64,000 bases of DNA from Mycobacterium bohemicum DSM 44277. GTDB lineage: Bacteria; Actinomycetota; Actinomycetes; Mycobacteriales; Mycobacteriaceae. The stretch covers positions 62,001 through 126,000 of the forward strand of contig NZ_CSTD01000006.1 in assembly GCF_001053185.1 (NCBI RefSeq). The letters run 5' to 3'. The position numbers were made by a program, and so were the translations under genes. Positions within the stretch are counted from its first letter, which is position 1; each line of letters starts with the position of its first letter. Below are positions 53,192-61,696 of the stretch, one piece after another. The notes below the pieces were generated by a model. It ran no database searches and was not told where the DNA came from. It saw only the letters and a program-made list of their open reading frames with translations.

Positions 53192-54306
53192 TCAACGGCG
53201 GCACCGACCACCACGACCTGGTGCTGTCCAACGGCACCCGCACCGGCCGGATCGCGCCCGGCGAGTCGGCGGTCCTCGACGCCGGAGTGATCGGCTCCAG
53301 CCTCGACGGCTGGTGCGCGGTGGCCGGACACCGGCAGATGGGCATGACATTTTCGGTCCGGGTGACCGGCACGCCCACGCCCACCATGCACCCGGGCCAC
53401 AACAACCCGGCGGCCGACGCGCCGATCTCCGCCAGCGACATCGCCCGCAGCCTCGGCGCCGACCCGGGTCCGGGCTTCACCCCGCGTGACGCCACACTGC
53501 CCCCGGCAACGGCCGATCACCGCATGACTCTGCCGGTGAGCGAGATCGAACGGGAAGTCTCCCCCGGGATCACTCAGCGGCTGTGGACTTTCGGCGGCAC
53601 CGCACCCGGCCCCACGTTGCGCGGCAAGGTCGGCGACGTCTTCGAGATCACCCTCATCAACAACGGCAGCACCGGGCATTCAATCGACTTCCACGCCGGG
53701 GCACTGGCCCCCGACACACCGATGCGGACCATCCAACCCGGCCAGCGTCTGGTGTACCGGTTCACCGCGACGCGGGCAGGTATCTGGCTGTATCACTGCT
53801 CGACGATGCCGATGTCGCTGCACATCGCCAACGGCATGTTCGGGGCGGTGATCATCGACCCGCCGGACCTGCCGCGCGTCGACCGCGAGTATGTGATCGT
53901 GCAATCGGAGATGTACCTCGGGGCGCCCGGCGGCTCTGCCGACATGGATAAGGTCGCCGCGGACAAGCCCGACCTGGTGGTGTTCAACGGCTACGCCCGG
54001 CAGTACGACTATGCGCCGCTGACCGCTCGGGTGGGCGAGCGGGTCCGCATCTGGGTGCTCGTTGCCGGACCGAACCGCGGCACCTCCTTCCACGTCGTCG
54101 GGGGACAGTTCGACACCGTGTGGTCCGAGGGCGACTACCGCCTCCGCCCGGGCGCAGGCGGCGCCCAAACGCTCGGCCTGTTCCCGGCCCAGGGCGGATT
54201 CGTCGAACTGACCTTCGGCCAGCCCGGCCGATACCCATTCGTGTCACACGCGATGGTCGATGCCGAGCGCGGCGCCCACGGCATCATCGAGGTGGCATCG
54301 CGATAA
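53068..54306 (+). CDS. nirK: copper nitrite reductase with extra N-terminal cupredoxin
   Basis: 412 residues from ATG 53068 (AGGGAG seven bases upstream). Residues ~5-105 form a cupredoxin with a type 1 copper set in DGWCAVAGHRQMGM. Then two nitrite-reductase cupredoxins: GHSIDFHAGAL (type 1 and type 2 His, catalytic Asp), IWLYHCSTMPMSLHIANGMF (type 2 His, type 1 Cys, His, Met) and TSFHVVGGQFDTVW (type 2 and catalytic His). All NirK ligands are present. It reduces nitrite to NO. As started here it has no signal peptide, so export may depend on fusion to the upstream membrane domain in another frame. Confidence 0.88.
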   Translation: MARVAVAATGHTTTASVRIEGMHFVPDTVEVPAGDRLRITLVNGGTDHHDLVLSNGTRTGRIAPGESAVLDAGVIGSSLDGWCAVAGHRQMGMTFSVRVTGTPTPTMHPGHNNPAADAPISASDIARSLGADPGPGFTPRDATLPPATADHRMTLPVSEIEREVSPGITQRLWTFGGTAPGPTLRGKVGDVFEITLINNGSTGHSIDFHAGALAPDTPMRTIQPGQRLVYRFTATRAGIWLYHCSTMPMSLHIANGMFGAVIIDPPDLPRVDREYVIVQSEMYLGAPGGSADMDKVAADKPDLVVFNGYARQYDYAPLTARVGERVRIWVLVAGPNRGTSFHVVGGQFDTVWSEGDYRLRPGAGGAQTLGLFPAQGGFVELTFGQPGRYPFVSHAMVDAERGAHGIIEVASR

Positions 54307-54323
54307 CCTGCGGGCCGGGCCGT

Positions 54324-54698
54324 TCAGCGATTGCGGCCGGATGTTTCGCCGAGCCATCGCGCCAGAACAGCGGCCTGACTGTGATCAACGTCGCGGGTAG
54401 CCGTCAGCAATACGACGTCGCCGTTATGGGCGATTTCTTTGAGATGTTCGACAGCGGTACGACGTTGCGGTGACTTCAACTCCGCCAGATAGCGGCGCCG
54501 GAACTCGGCGAACTTCTCGGGTTCATGGGAATACCATTGGCGCAGCTCAGTCGAAGGCGCGACATCGCGCAACCACTCGGTGAGGTCGAGCGCTTCTTTC
54601 CTCATGCCGCGTGGCCACACCCGGTCGACCAGCACGCGTGCGCCATCAGACGGCGAAACCTCGTCGTAAACCCTGCGGTAAGAGATATGACCACTCAT
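54324..54698 (-). CDS. DUF488 family protein
   Basis: 124 residues. The family pattern is clear: ISYRRVYDEVSPSDGARVLV, DRVWPRGMRKEALDLTEWLR, PSTELRQWYSHEPEKFAEFR and VVLLTATRDVDHSQAAVLAR. DUF488 proteins are small, widespread and uncharacterised; they often neighbour globin or redox genes. It is convergent with nirK, 17 bp away. Confidence 0.9.
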   Translation of the reverse strand: MSGHISYRRVYDEVSPSDGARVLVDRVWPRGMRKEALDLTEWLRDVAPSTELRQWYSHEPEKFAEFRRRYLAELKSPQRRTAVEHLKEIAHNGDVVLLTATRDVDHSQAAVLARWLGETSGRNR

Positions 54699-54826
54699 GG
54701 CTCACCCCACTGGATCTCATCGGAGAGTTTACTCCGGTCGCATGTCGCGACCGGACGACATCGACTGGAGTAGGCGGGAAACCCTGGCAAAAACCGCGGC
54801 CACCACATCGGCGTGGTTAGTCTCAG

Positions 54827-55159
54827 CTAAACGTTTTTGGCGACGGTCAACAAGACGACTGAGTCTTCGACGGCCTCGAGACCGTGCCGGCTCGGCGGGA
54901 TCACCAAGTGATCGCCCGGGGCTCCGTCCCAGCTCGTATCGGGAACCGTCAGCCGGATGCGCCCTCGCAATACCTGCAAGGTGGCCTCGCCGGGGCTGTC
55001 GTGGTCGGAAAGCGCTGTTCCCGCGGTCAAGGCAACCAGGGTTTGCCGCAGGGTGTGTTGGTGGCCGCCGTATACCGTGTGTGCGCTGCGGCCGCTGGCG
55101 GCCCGGTGCGCGGCCGCCAACTGTTCGCGTGCCAGCGCGGTGAGCGAGATCTTGTCCAT
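54827..55159 (-). CDS. cupin-domain protein
   Basis: 110 residues from ATG 55159 (AAGGAG upstream). Single cupin barrel: HTLRQTLVALTAGTALSDHD, EATLQVLRGRIRLTVPD and GDHLVIPPSRHGLEAVEDSV. Metal-binding His positions are partly present. It resembles the cupin half of the DUF2249-cupin protein in size, so a related sensor or buffer function is possible but unproven. Confidence 0.8.
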   Translation of the reverse strand: MDKISLTALAREQLAAAHRAASGRSAHTVYGGHQHTLRQTLVALTAGTALSDHDSPGEATLQVLRGRIRLTVPDTSWDGAPGDHLVIPPSRHGLEAVEDSVVLLTVAKNV

Positions 55160-55279
55160 CGGGTTGGCTCCTTCCTGGTCACAAAGCATATGCCGCAGTG
55201 TGGCAACTCAGTGGTGGCGGCACGGGAAACCAAATCGACTGCCTGACGCGGTCTTAGCTTCATTACTACGGTCGTGGCC

Positions 55280-56689
55280 CTAGACGTTGACGACGAGTGA
55301 CAGTCCTCGGCGGCCACGTAAGGTCTTGCGTTGCTTGCTGATCGCCACCAGGCGTGCCACCGCGACTTCGATTCCGCGGGTCAATGCGTCGATATCGGCC
55401 ACGGTATCGTAGTCGGCGAGGATGCCGAAGAACAGGTCCTCGGCGTAGCTGAGCATTGCCACGCCGGTTCGTAGTTGCATCGCGATCGGCGGGACCGGGA
55501 AGACGCTGAGCACCCGTTGACCCATGAGTTGCAGCGGTTGACGAGGACCGGGGACATTGGTTGCCAACGTCGTGACGCCGCGCTGCGGCAGCCGCGTCAA
55601 CAAGGCGACCGCCCATGCGGTTAGGGGGAACGGAATGCGATTGGCGATTGACACGAATGCGTGACCCGCCTGGCGTTGCCCGTGCGACTTCGTGCGATCC
55701 AATCGCGAATGGACGATCCGTAGCCGTTGCACCGGGTTCTGCTCGTCGACCGGCAGGTACGGCAGCATCACCGAGACGCGGTTGTCAGTTTTATCGATCG
55801 CGTCGGCAGAGCGCATCGATACCGGCACCAAGGTGCGAAGCGCATCGGGCAAGGGTGCTTCGCCCCGCTGGACGAGGATGTTGCGATAGCTTTCCGTGAT
55901 CGCGGCCAGTGCGACATCATTGATGGTGACATCGAAGGTCTGGCACACGTGCGCGATGTCGGCTAGTGGAACGCGCGCAACGCTGTAGCGGCGCAAATTG
56001 GTGATCGGCCCGTTCAGCGACGTCGTGGTGGGGCGGAGCAGACCGGTGGCAATTTCGGCAGCACCCAACGCTGTGCGGGCAGCGGTGGCCGTGATGGCAG
56101 CCGATGCATTCCACAGGCCACCCAGCACGCTAAAGGGATTCACGCCCGGTATGGCCTGCAGGAGTCCTTGTACCTTGGGTTCTTTGGCGCCGCGGATGTG
56201 GCTTGCGAAGCTTTCGCCGATGCCGTCGTCGCACAGCCCGGCGAGCATGTGGGTGGCGGCGATTCCATCGGCCATGCAGTGGTGGATCTTGGTGAGCATT
56301 GCCCACCGGTTGTCGCTGAGGCCTTCGATGATCCAGATTTCCCACAGCGGTCGATCCCGGTCGAGGCGCCGGGAAATCACGTCGGCAGCCAGGTGGAACA
56401 ACTCTCGGTCGTCACCGGGGTGCGGCAATGCGATGTGCCGTACATGACGGGTGAGATCAACGTCCGGATCGTCCACCCATTCGGGTGCACCGAAGTCGAA
56501 CGGGCGCGTTCGCAGGCGCTGTCCGAACCGGGGGCATGCACGGATCCTCTGTGCAAGCGTCGCCATCAGCGCATCACGGTCCGGGATCGGCCCCTCGATG
56601 ACCGCCAAGCCACCGATTGCCAAACTGACATGCCGGTCGGCGTCTTCTGCCTTGAGAAAACCCGCGTCAAGGGTTGTCAATTGGTCCAC
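55280..56689 (-). CDS. tgs1: triacylglycerol synthase/wax ester synthase Tgs1
   Basis: 469 residues, close to Rv3130c throughout: LTTLDAGFLKAEDADRHVSL, LTKIHHCMADGIAATHMLAG with the catalytic HHxxxDG, FDVTINDVALAAITESYRN, LVPVSMRSADAIDKTDNRVS and TNVPGPRQPLQLMGQRVL. It makes storage triacylglycerol in dormancy. GTG 56689 follows GGGAGG by nine bases and gives MDQLTTL, matching Rv3130c; GTG 56698 is possible. A DosR-like box lies 72 bp upstream. It is back to back with an Rv3131-type gene, as in M. tuberculosis. Confidence 0.95.
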   Translation of the reverse strand: MDQLTTLDAGFLKAEDADRHVSLAIGGLAVIEGPIPDRDALMATLAQRIRACPRFGQRLRTRPFDFGAPEWVDDPDVDLTRHVRHIALPHPGDDRELFHLAADVISRRLDRDRPLWEIWIIEGLSDNRWAMLTKIHHCMADGIAATHMLAGLCDDGIGESFASHIRGAKEPKVQGLLQAIPGVNPFSVLGGLWNASAAITATAARTALGAAEIATGLLRPTTTSLNGPITNLRRYSVARVPLADIAHVCQTFDVTINDVALAAITESYRNILVQRGEAPLPDALRTLVPVSMRSADAIDKTDNRVSVMLPYLPVDEQNPVQRLRIVHSRLDRTKSHGQRQAGHAFVSIANRIPFPLTAWAVALLTRLPQRGVTTLATNVPGPRQPLQLMGQRVLSVFPVPPIAMQLRTGVAMLSYAEDLFFGILADYDTVADIDALTRGIEVAVARLVAISKQRKTLRGRRGLSLVVNV

Positions 56690-56760
56690 GACCACCACCT
56701 CCCGCCGTTATATGCAACTTGGGGTAACACCATTCTCCGTGGGGCACCGGTTTCGATAGC

Positions 56761-56779
56761 AGGGCCAAAAGTCCCCGAG
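56761..56779 (-). promoter_or_regulatory. DosR-like box upstream of tgs1
   Basis: On the minus strand the site reads CTCGGGGACTTTTGGCCCT, close to the DosR consensus (GGGACTTT-x-x-G-CCC core). It is 72 bp from the tgs1 start, a usual DosR distance. In M. tuberculosis tgs1 is a DosR target. Confidence 0.7.
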
Positions 56780-56968
56780 CCTGGGCCGGTCATGCAGTCA
56801 CATGCGTAGCGCCAGCACAACCGCCGGCAGGATCGCGCCCCGGCATGCTGTTGCACCAACTTAGGGGCACCTTGCCGGCGCCGCCGTCTGGCGCCCGGTG
56901 GTCTGCGTTCACATGATCTCGTGAACGTTGTCGTCATCGCCCCAAGCTCCCTCTCGCCAGTTGCCTAT

Positions 56969-57002
56969 CGGCTATTTAAAGGATATTATTCATTAATAAT
57001 AG
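56969..57002. promoter_or_regulatory. 34-bp operator block, copy 2
   Basis: Exact copy of 34708-34741 with the TATTATT-CATT-AATAATA palindrome at 56984-57001. Sequence similarity to locus 1 continues at lower identity to about 57130 (GGAGGTGG, TGTTGGACACCAT), covering the first codons of nitroreductase 1. It thus looks like a transplanted promoter. Confidence 0.7.
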
Positions 57003-57218
57003 TGCATAGCGCAAGAGGCCGAGCTTCACGCAGCGAGTGCGCGGGTAATGGCTGAAGGCATGGGGCACAAGAGAAAACCGGAGGTGGTCGTGTTGGACAC
57101 CATAGGGACAGCCAAGGACCATCGAGAATGCAGTAAAGATGGCGCGCCTTCGTGGTCTGGTATCGGCGATGTGGTCGCGCGACGTGCTGATACGAACGCA
57201 GCCAAAGACCCCGTCGCC

Positions 57219-58226
57219 ATGAACACCCAGGTTTTCCCGGATACGCAGGTGATCCGTACGGTACTGGCGCTGGCTACCCGGGCACCTTCCATCGATAACA
57301 CGCAGCCGTGGCGGTGGCGAGTGGATCGCACGAGTCTGCATTTGTACTCCGATTTGGGCATGCAGCTACCCAAGACCGACCCCGATGGCCGGGATTTGAT
57401 TTTGAGTTGCGGTGCAGCGCTTAACCATTGCGTCATTGCTTTGGCGGCCATGGGTTGGCATGCCGGCGTGCATCGCTTACCTGATCCGGCCGACCCTAGC
57501 CACCTCGCGACTATCGAGGCGTACCCACACGCCCCTGATCGCGTCGACCTCACCCTGGCGGCGGCAATCACGCAACGCCGAACCGATCGGCGAATTTACA
57601 GTGCTCGCCCGGTTGCGGCCGGTGATATCGCCTCGATGGCTGCCCAAGCCGCTCGGATGGAGGTCATGCTGCGCCAGGTCGACGCCATGGAACAACTGCG
57701 CGAGATCGTCAGGCAAGCTGCGCGTGCTCACGCGACCAACCGCGATTACCTCGTCGAGCTCACCAGGTGGAGTGGGCGATACGGATCACGGGCCGGTGTG
57801 CCAGCCCGCAACGTCCCGCAGCATGACTGCAGCGCACCAGTGCCTGGACGCATCTTTGCGGGGGCGGGCCTGCCGCAGCCGCCGGGCGCCTCGCCCGCCG
57901 ATGACAAAGCTGTCATCTTGGTGCTGGGCACCGAGACTGACGACCGTCTGGCTCAACTTCGCGCCGGCGAGGCGGCCAGCGCACTACTGCTGACCGCAAC
58001 GGCGATGGGACTGGCCACCTGCCCGATCACCGAACCTCTGGAAATCCCGATAACCCGCGACGCTATCCGCTTCGACGTGTTGGCCGCCGAAGGACATCCC
58101 CAGATGCTGCTGCGGCTGGGCTGGGCACCAGACAACGCGGACCCCTTGCCGCCAACGCCGCGGCGTGAGCTCGCCAGTGTCGTGGAGTGGTCGCACGAAA
58201 CCGAGCAACTAGGGTGCATCAGCTGA
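57219..58226 (+). CDS. Rv3131-type nitroreductase 2
   Basis: 335 residues, an Rv3131 orthologue by sequence: VLALATRAPSIDNTQPWRWR, DPDGRDLILSCGAALNHCVI, RRTDRRIYSARPV, LTRWSGRYGSRAGVPARNVP, LLTATAMGLATCPITEPLEI and PQMLLRLGWAPDNADPLPPT. I chose ATG 57219 to match the family start (MNTQVFPD). The frame is open to 57048, where the upstream ~55 residues derive from the transplanted leader of nitroreductase 1, so a longer fusion is possible. The TATTATT operator block lies upstream. Its 3' end has a duplicate fragment at 22393-22478. Confidence 0.92.
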   Translation: MNTQVFPDTQVIRTVLALATRAPSIDNTQPWRWRVDRTSLHLYSDLGMQLPKTDPDGRDLILSCGAALNHCVIALAAMGWHAGVHRLPDPADPSHLATIEAYPHAPDRVDLTLAAAITQRRTDRRIYSARPVAAGDIASMAAQAARMEVMLRQVDAMEQLREIVRQAARAHATNRDYLVELTRWSGRYGSRAGVPARNVPQHDCSAPVPGRIFAGAGLPQPPGASPADDKAVILVLGTETDDRLAQLRAGEAASALLLTATAMGLATCPITEPLEIPITRDAIRFDVLAAEGHPQMLLRLGWAPDNADPLPPTPRRELASVVEWSHETEQLGCIS

Positions 58227-58679
58227 ACATCCGGTCCAGATCGTGGCGGCTCATGGAACAGTGCCGCGCGGCAGCCGATACCACACCCGCCGCTTCGGCG
58301 CCCCCTGTTAACCGACGATCAGCGACGCCGGGCACCGGTTGCCACCGTCAAAGGCTGGTCGCCCGGCAGACACCGGCGTCGAACAATCTCACCCCGCGAC
58401 CGCCGTCCGCATCGCTGACGGCATCCTCGCCGATCGCCCGAAATCTGATGGCCAGCCGCATCCCATCAAGCAGATGACGATCCTAATGTCGGCGAAGCAC
58501 TCTCCCCCCGCGGCCTTGAAGCGGGACGACATACACGAACCGACGGGCACCTACCGCTACAGGGGACCACTCTGGAACACGTTCTATTCACTGATGAGCG
58601 GAAGTGACAAAAGTATCTACTGCCTGCAGTATTCTGCGAGTTAAATCGGACTAGATGCTCTCATTCGTAGGAGGTCGTG
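58227..58679. other. intergenic region before CYP125 gene
   Basis: About 450 bp without a supported gene. A perfect TACTGC-CT-GCAGTA dyad is at 58618-58631, about 50 bp before the P450 start. One ~100-residue frame (58339-58644) was not recognised and lacks a ribosome site. Confidence 0.45.
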
Positions 58680-59942
58680 ATGGCTCGGCCGAACCTGGTG
58701 TCTGGCTTCGATTTCACTGATCCTGACATCTACGCCCACCGCCTGCCGGTCGAAGAGCTGGCTGAGCTGCGCCGGACGGCGCCCGTGTGGTGGTGTGAGC
58801 AGCCTCCAGGCAAGGCCGGAGGGTTCAACGATGGTGGCTATTGGGTGGTGACCAAGCACAAGGATGTCAAGGAGGTGTCGCTGCGCAGTGATGTGTTCTC
58901 CAGCTGGCAAAACGGTGTGATCCCGCGATTCAACGACGACATCGCTCGCGACGACATTGAGGTCCAGCGGTTCGTGATGCTCAACATGGATGCACCGCAC
59001 CATACGCGGCTGCGCAAAATCATCTCGCGGGGGTTCACGCCGCGGGCCATTGGCCGGCTGCGTGATGACCTCAACGAACGCGCGCAGAACATCGCGAAGG
59101 CCGCCGCCGCGGAGGGCTCCGGCGACTTCGTCGAACAGGTGTCGTGTGAGTTGCCGCTGCAGGCGATCGCCGGATTGCTCGGCGTGCCGCAGGAGGACCG
59201 TGGCAGGCTGTTCGAGTGGTCCAACGAGATGACCGGCAACGCCGACCCCGAGTACGCCCACATTGACCCGAAGGCCACTTCGGCGGAGTTGATCGCCTAT
59301 GCCATGCAGATGGCCGCGATCAAGGCCAAGAACCCGGGTGATGACATTGTCACGTCGTTGATCGAGGCCGACATCGACGGCGAAAAGCTGTCCGACGATG
59401 AATTCGGTTTTTTCGTGGTGATGCTCGCGGTGGCTGGCAACGAGACCACCCGCAACACGATCACCCAAGGCATGATGGCGTTCTGCGATTACCGCGACCA
59501 GTGGGAGCTGTTCAAAAGGGAGCGCCCGGAGACCGCGGTCGACGAGATTGTGCGCTGGGCCAGCCCGGTGACGTGCTTTCAGCGCACCGCGCTTGCCGAC
59601 TACGAGCTGTCCGGGGTAACGATCAAAAAGGGCCAACGCGTGCTGATGTTCTACCGCTCGGCCAACTTCGACGAGGACGTGTTCACCGACCCGTACACGT
59701 TCAACATCCTGCGCAACCCCAACCCGCACGTCGCATTTGGTGGCGGCGGCGAGCATTACTGCATCGGCGCTAACCTGGCCAGGCTGACGATCGACCTCAT
59801 GTTCAACGCCATCGCTGACCACATGCCCGATCTCACACCAATCTCAGCGCCGCAGCGGCTGCGATCGGGGTGGCTCAACGGCATCAAGCACTGGCAGGTC
59901 GACTACCATGGCACCGGCCCACGATCCAGGGCAACGCGCTGA
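58680..59942 (+). CDS. cyp125: CYP125-type steroid C26-monooxygenase
   Basis: 420 residues, near-collinear with M. tuberculosis CYP125: GFDFTDPDIYAHRLPVEELA, NGVIPRFNDDIARDDIEVQR, LNMDAPHHTRLRKIISRGFT, the I-helix MLAVAGNETTRNTITQ and the heme loop FGGGGEHYCIGANLAR. CYP125 oxidises the cholesterol side chain. GTAGGAGGTCGTG overlaps the ATG region at 58680. Outside the usual cholesterol cluster, so it is probably an additional or relocated copy. The following hydrolase overlaps its end. Confidence 0.92.
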   Translation: MARPNLVSGFDFTDPDIYAHRLPVEELAELRRTAPVWWCEQPPGKAGGFNDGGYWVVTKHKDVKEVSLRSDVFSSWQNGVIPRFNDDIARDDIEVQRFVMLNMDAPHHTRLRKIISRGFTPRAIGRLRDDLNERAQNIAKAAAAEGSGDFVEQVSCELPLQAIAGLLGVPQEDRGRLFEWSNEMTGNADPEYAHIDPKATSAELIAYAMQMAAIKAKNPGDDIVTSLIEADIDGEKLSDDEFGFFVVMLAVAGNETTRNTITQGMMAFCDYRDQWELFKRERPETAVDEIVRWASPVTCFQRTALADYELSGVTIKKGQRVLMFYRSANFDEDVFTDPYTFNILRNPNPHVAFGGGGEHYCIGANLARLTIDLMFNAIADHMPDLTPISAPQRLRSGWLNGIKHWQVDYHGTGPRSRATR

Positions 59943-60879
59943 ACAGCCAACCACGTTCTCGCCCACGATGCCAGAGCTGACCGCCTACCACAACGGCATT
60001 CGTCTTTGCTTCGAGCACACCGGCCGCGTCGGAGATCCGCTGCTGCTGATTGCCGGTCTTGCGGCCGATATGCACTACTGGCACGACGATTTCTGCGCCG
60101 CCCTCGTGCAGAAGGGATTTCAGGTCGCACGGTTTGACAACCGGGATTCGGGTCGATCCACCCATCTGGACGCGGTCAGCGCTCCGTCCCGACGGGCGGC
60201 GCGACGCGATCCAGCGGCTGCCCCCTACAGCCTTGAAGACATGGCCGAGGACGTGGTCGCGGTTCTCGACGCGCTGGGCTGGGCTTCGGCGCACATTGTG
60301 GGGCACTCGATGGGCGCGATGATCGCCCAAAGGCTGGCCATCGGCTACTCCACTCGGGTGCGGTCGCTGACCTGTATCAGCACGACACCGTTTCCCGACA
60401 TTGGCCGCCTGAGCGTGATGACCATGTTGCGCCTGTCGTGGGCCGCTCCCGGCGTGCTCACCGGCAAACCACCGCGCGGACCTGCCGAGGCGGGTGAACT
60501 GCTGGTGCGCCAGCACCGTGTCATCGGCTCGCCCGGCTATCGTCTTGATGAAGGCTGGCTACGTCACCTCGGCGAACTGATGTATGCCCGAGGCGGATTC
60601 GATCCAGCGGCGCGGGCCCGCCAAACTGCGGCCATGATGGCCGGCACCGACCGCCGACCCGACCTTGCACACCTGCGCATCCCCTCGGTCATTTTGCACG
60701 GTCAGCAAGATCGGCTGATCCGCCCTAACGGCGGACGCGCAACAGCCGACGCCATTCCTGGCGCGGAACTGGTCCTCCTGCCAAGAATGGGCCATGACCT
60801 ACCAAAACCACTGTGGCCCCCTATCATCGAACAGATTAAGAATGTCGCCGATCGCGCTCGAGCGGTCAGCCCATCCTGA
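59908..60879 (+). CDS. alpha/beta hydrolase
   Basis: 323 residues. The fold marks are LLLIAGLAADMHYWHDDFC, ARFDNRDSGRS, the nucleophile elbow IVGHSMGAMIAQRLAI (serine), VILHGQQDRLIRP (acid) and LLPRMGHDLPKPL (His). It resembles mycobacterial hydrolases of the haloalkane/epoxide type. The start overlaps the P450 by 35 bp; ATG 59968 is an alternative. Co-transcription with CYP125 suggests action on an oxidised steroid or lipid. Confidence 0.88.
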   Translation: MAPAHDPGQRAEQPTTFSPTMPELTAYHNGIRLCFEHTGRVGDPLLLIAGLAADMHYWHDDFCAALVQKGFQVARFDNRDSGRSTHLDAVSAPSRRAARRDPAAAPYSLEDMAEDVVAVLDALGWASAHIVGHSMGAMIAQRLAIGYSTRVRSLTCISTTPFPDIGRLSVMTMLRLSWAAPGVLTGKPPRGPAEAGELLVRQHRVIGSPGYRLDEGWLRHLGELMYARGGFDPAARARQTAAMMAGTDRRPDLAHLRIPSVILHGQQDRLIRPNGGRATADAIPGAELVLLPRMGHDLPKPLWPPIIEQIKNVADRARAVSPS

Positions 60880-60898
60880 CGGACCGATCTGAGTGCGC

Positions 60899-61696
60899 TT
60901 AGCGGCCGTCGTTCATCGCACTGGCGATGTCTCGCAACACTTCTGGGTGTCTCAGAAACGGGGTGATGATGTCGACCGGCAGCGGGAAGACCACTGTCGA
61001 GTTCTGGTCTGCGCCCAGCTCTAGAAGTGTTTGCAGATAGCGCAATTGAAGTGACGCCGGGTTTTTCGACAGGGTCTCGGCGGCTGCCCGCAGTTCCTCG
61101 GACGCTTGTAGTTCCCCGCGGGCGTTGATGACTTTGGCGCGGCGTTCCCGTTCGGCTTCGGCTTCGCGGGCCATCGCGCGCTGCATCGACTCGGGAATCT
61201 CGACGTCTTTGATCTCGACCACGCGCACCTGGATGCCCCATGGCTCGGTTTGCTTCTCGATGATCGTGCGCAGGTCGCTGTTGAGGTCTTCGCGGTGTGC
61301 CAGCAAGGTGTCCAGGTCAGCCCGCCCGAGCAGCGAACGCAGTGTCGTCTGAGCGATCTGGGAGGTCGCGATCGCATAGTTCTCCACCGCCAGAATCGCT
61401 TTAAGCGGATCCATCACCTGGAACATGACGACCGCGTTGACCCGGGCCGGCACGTTGTCGCGGGTGATCACCTCCTGCGGTGGAATGGTCAGCGTCACCA
61501 GCCGCTGGTCCACCCGAATCATCTTGTCCACCAGCGGAATCAGAAACTGCAGTCCGGGATGGTAGAGCGGGCGCACGTGGCCCATCCGGAACACCACTCC
61601 GCGTTCGTATTCGCGCAGCACGGCCAGCGATAGCAGCGCAAGCCCAGCCAGTATCACGATCCCGGCGGCGAGCAGGCCGATCACTAGTCCGGTCAC
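60899..61696 (-). CDS. slipin/SPFH band-7 membrane protein
   Basis: 265 residues from GTG 61696, which overlaps the preceding stop as GTGA. One N-terminal membrane helix (LVIGLLAAGIVILAGLALLS) leads to an SPFH domain (LREYERGVVFRMGHVRPLYH, IPPQEVITRDNVPARVNAVV, LRSLLGRADLDTLLAHREDL) and a coiled-coil tail (REAEAERERRAKVINARGEL). It may organise membrane assemblies. Its place behind norB points to stabilising the nitric oxide reductase, which is inference. Confidence 0.9.
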   Translation of the reverse strand: MTGLVIGLLAAGIVILAGLALLSLAVLREYERGVVFRMGHVRPLYHPGLQFLIPLVDKMIRVDQRLVTLTIPPQEVITRDNVPARVNAVVMFQVMDPLKAILAVENYAIATSQIAQTTLRSLLGRADLDTLLAHREDLNSDLRTIIEKQTEPWGIQVRVVEIKDVEIPESMQRAMAREAEAERERRAKVINARGELQASEELRAAAETLSKNPASLQLRYLQTLLELGADQNSTVVFPLPVDIITPFLRHPEVLRDIASAMNDGR

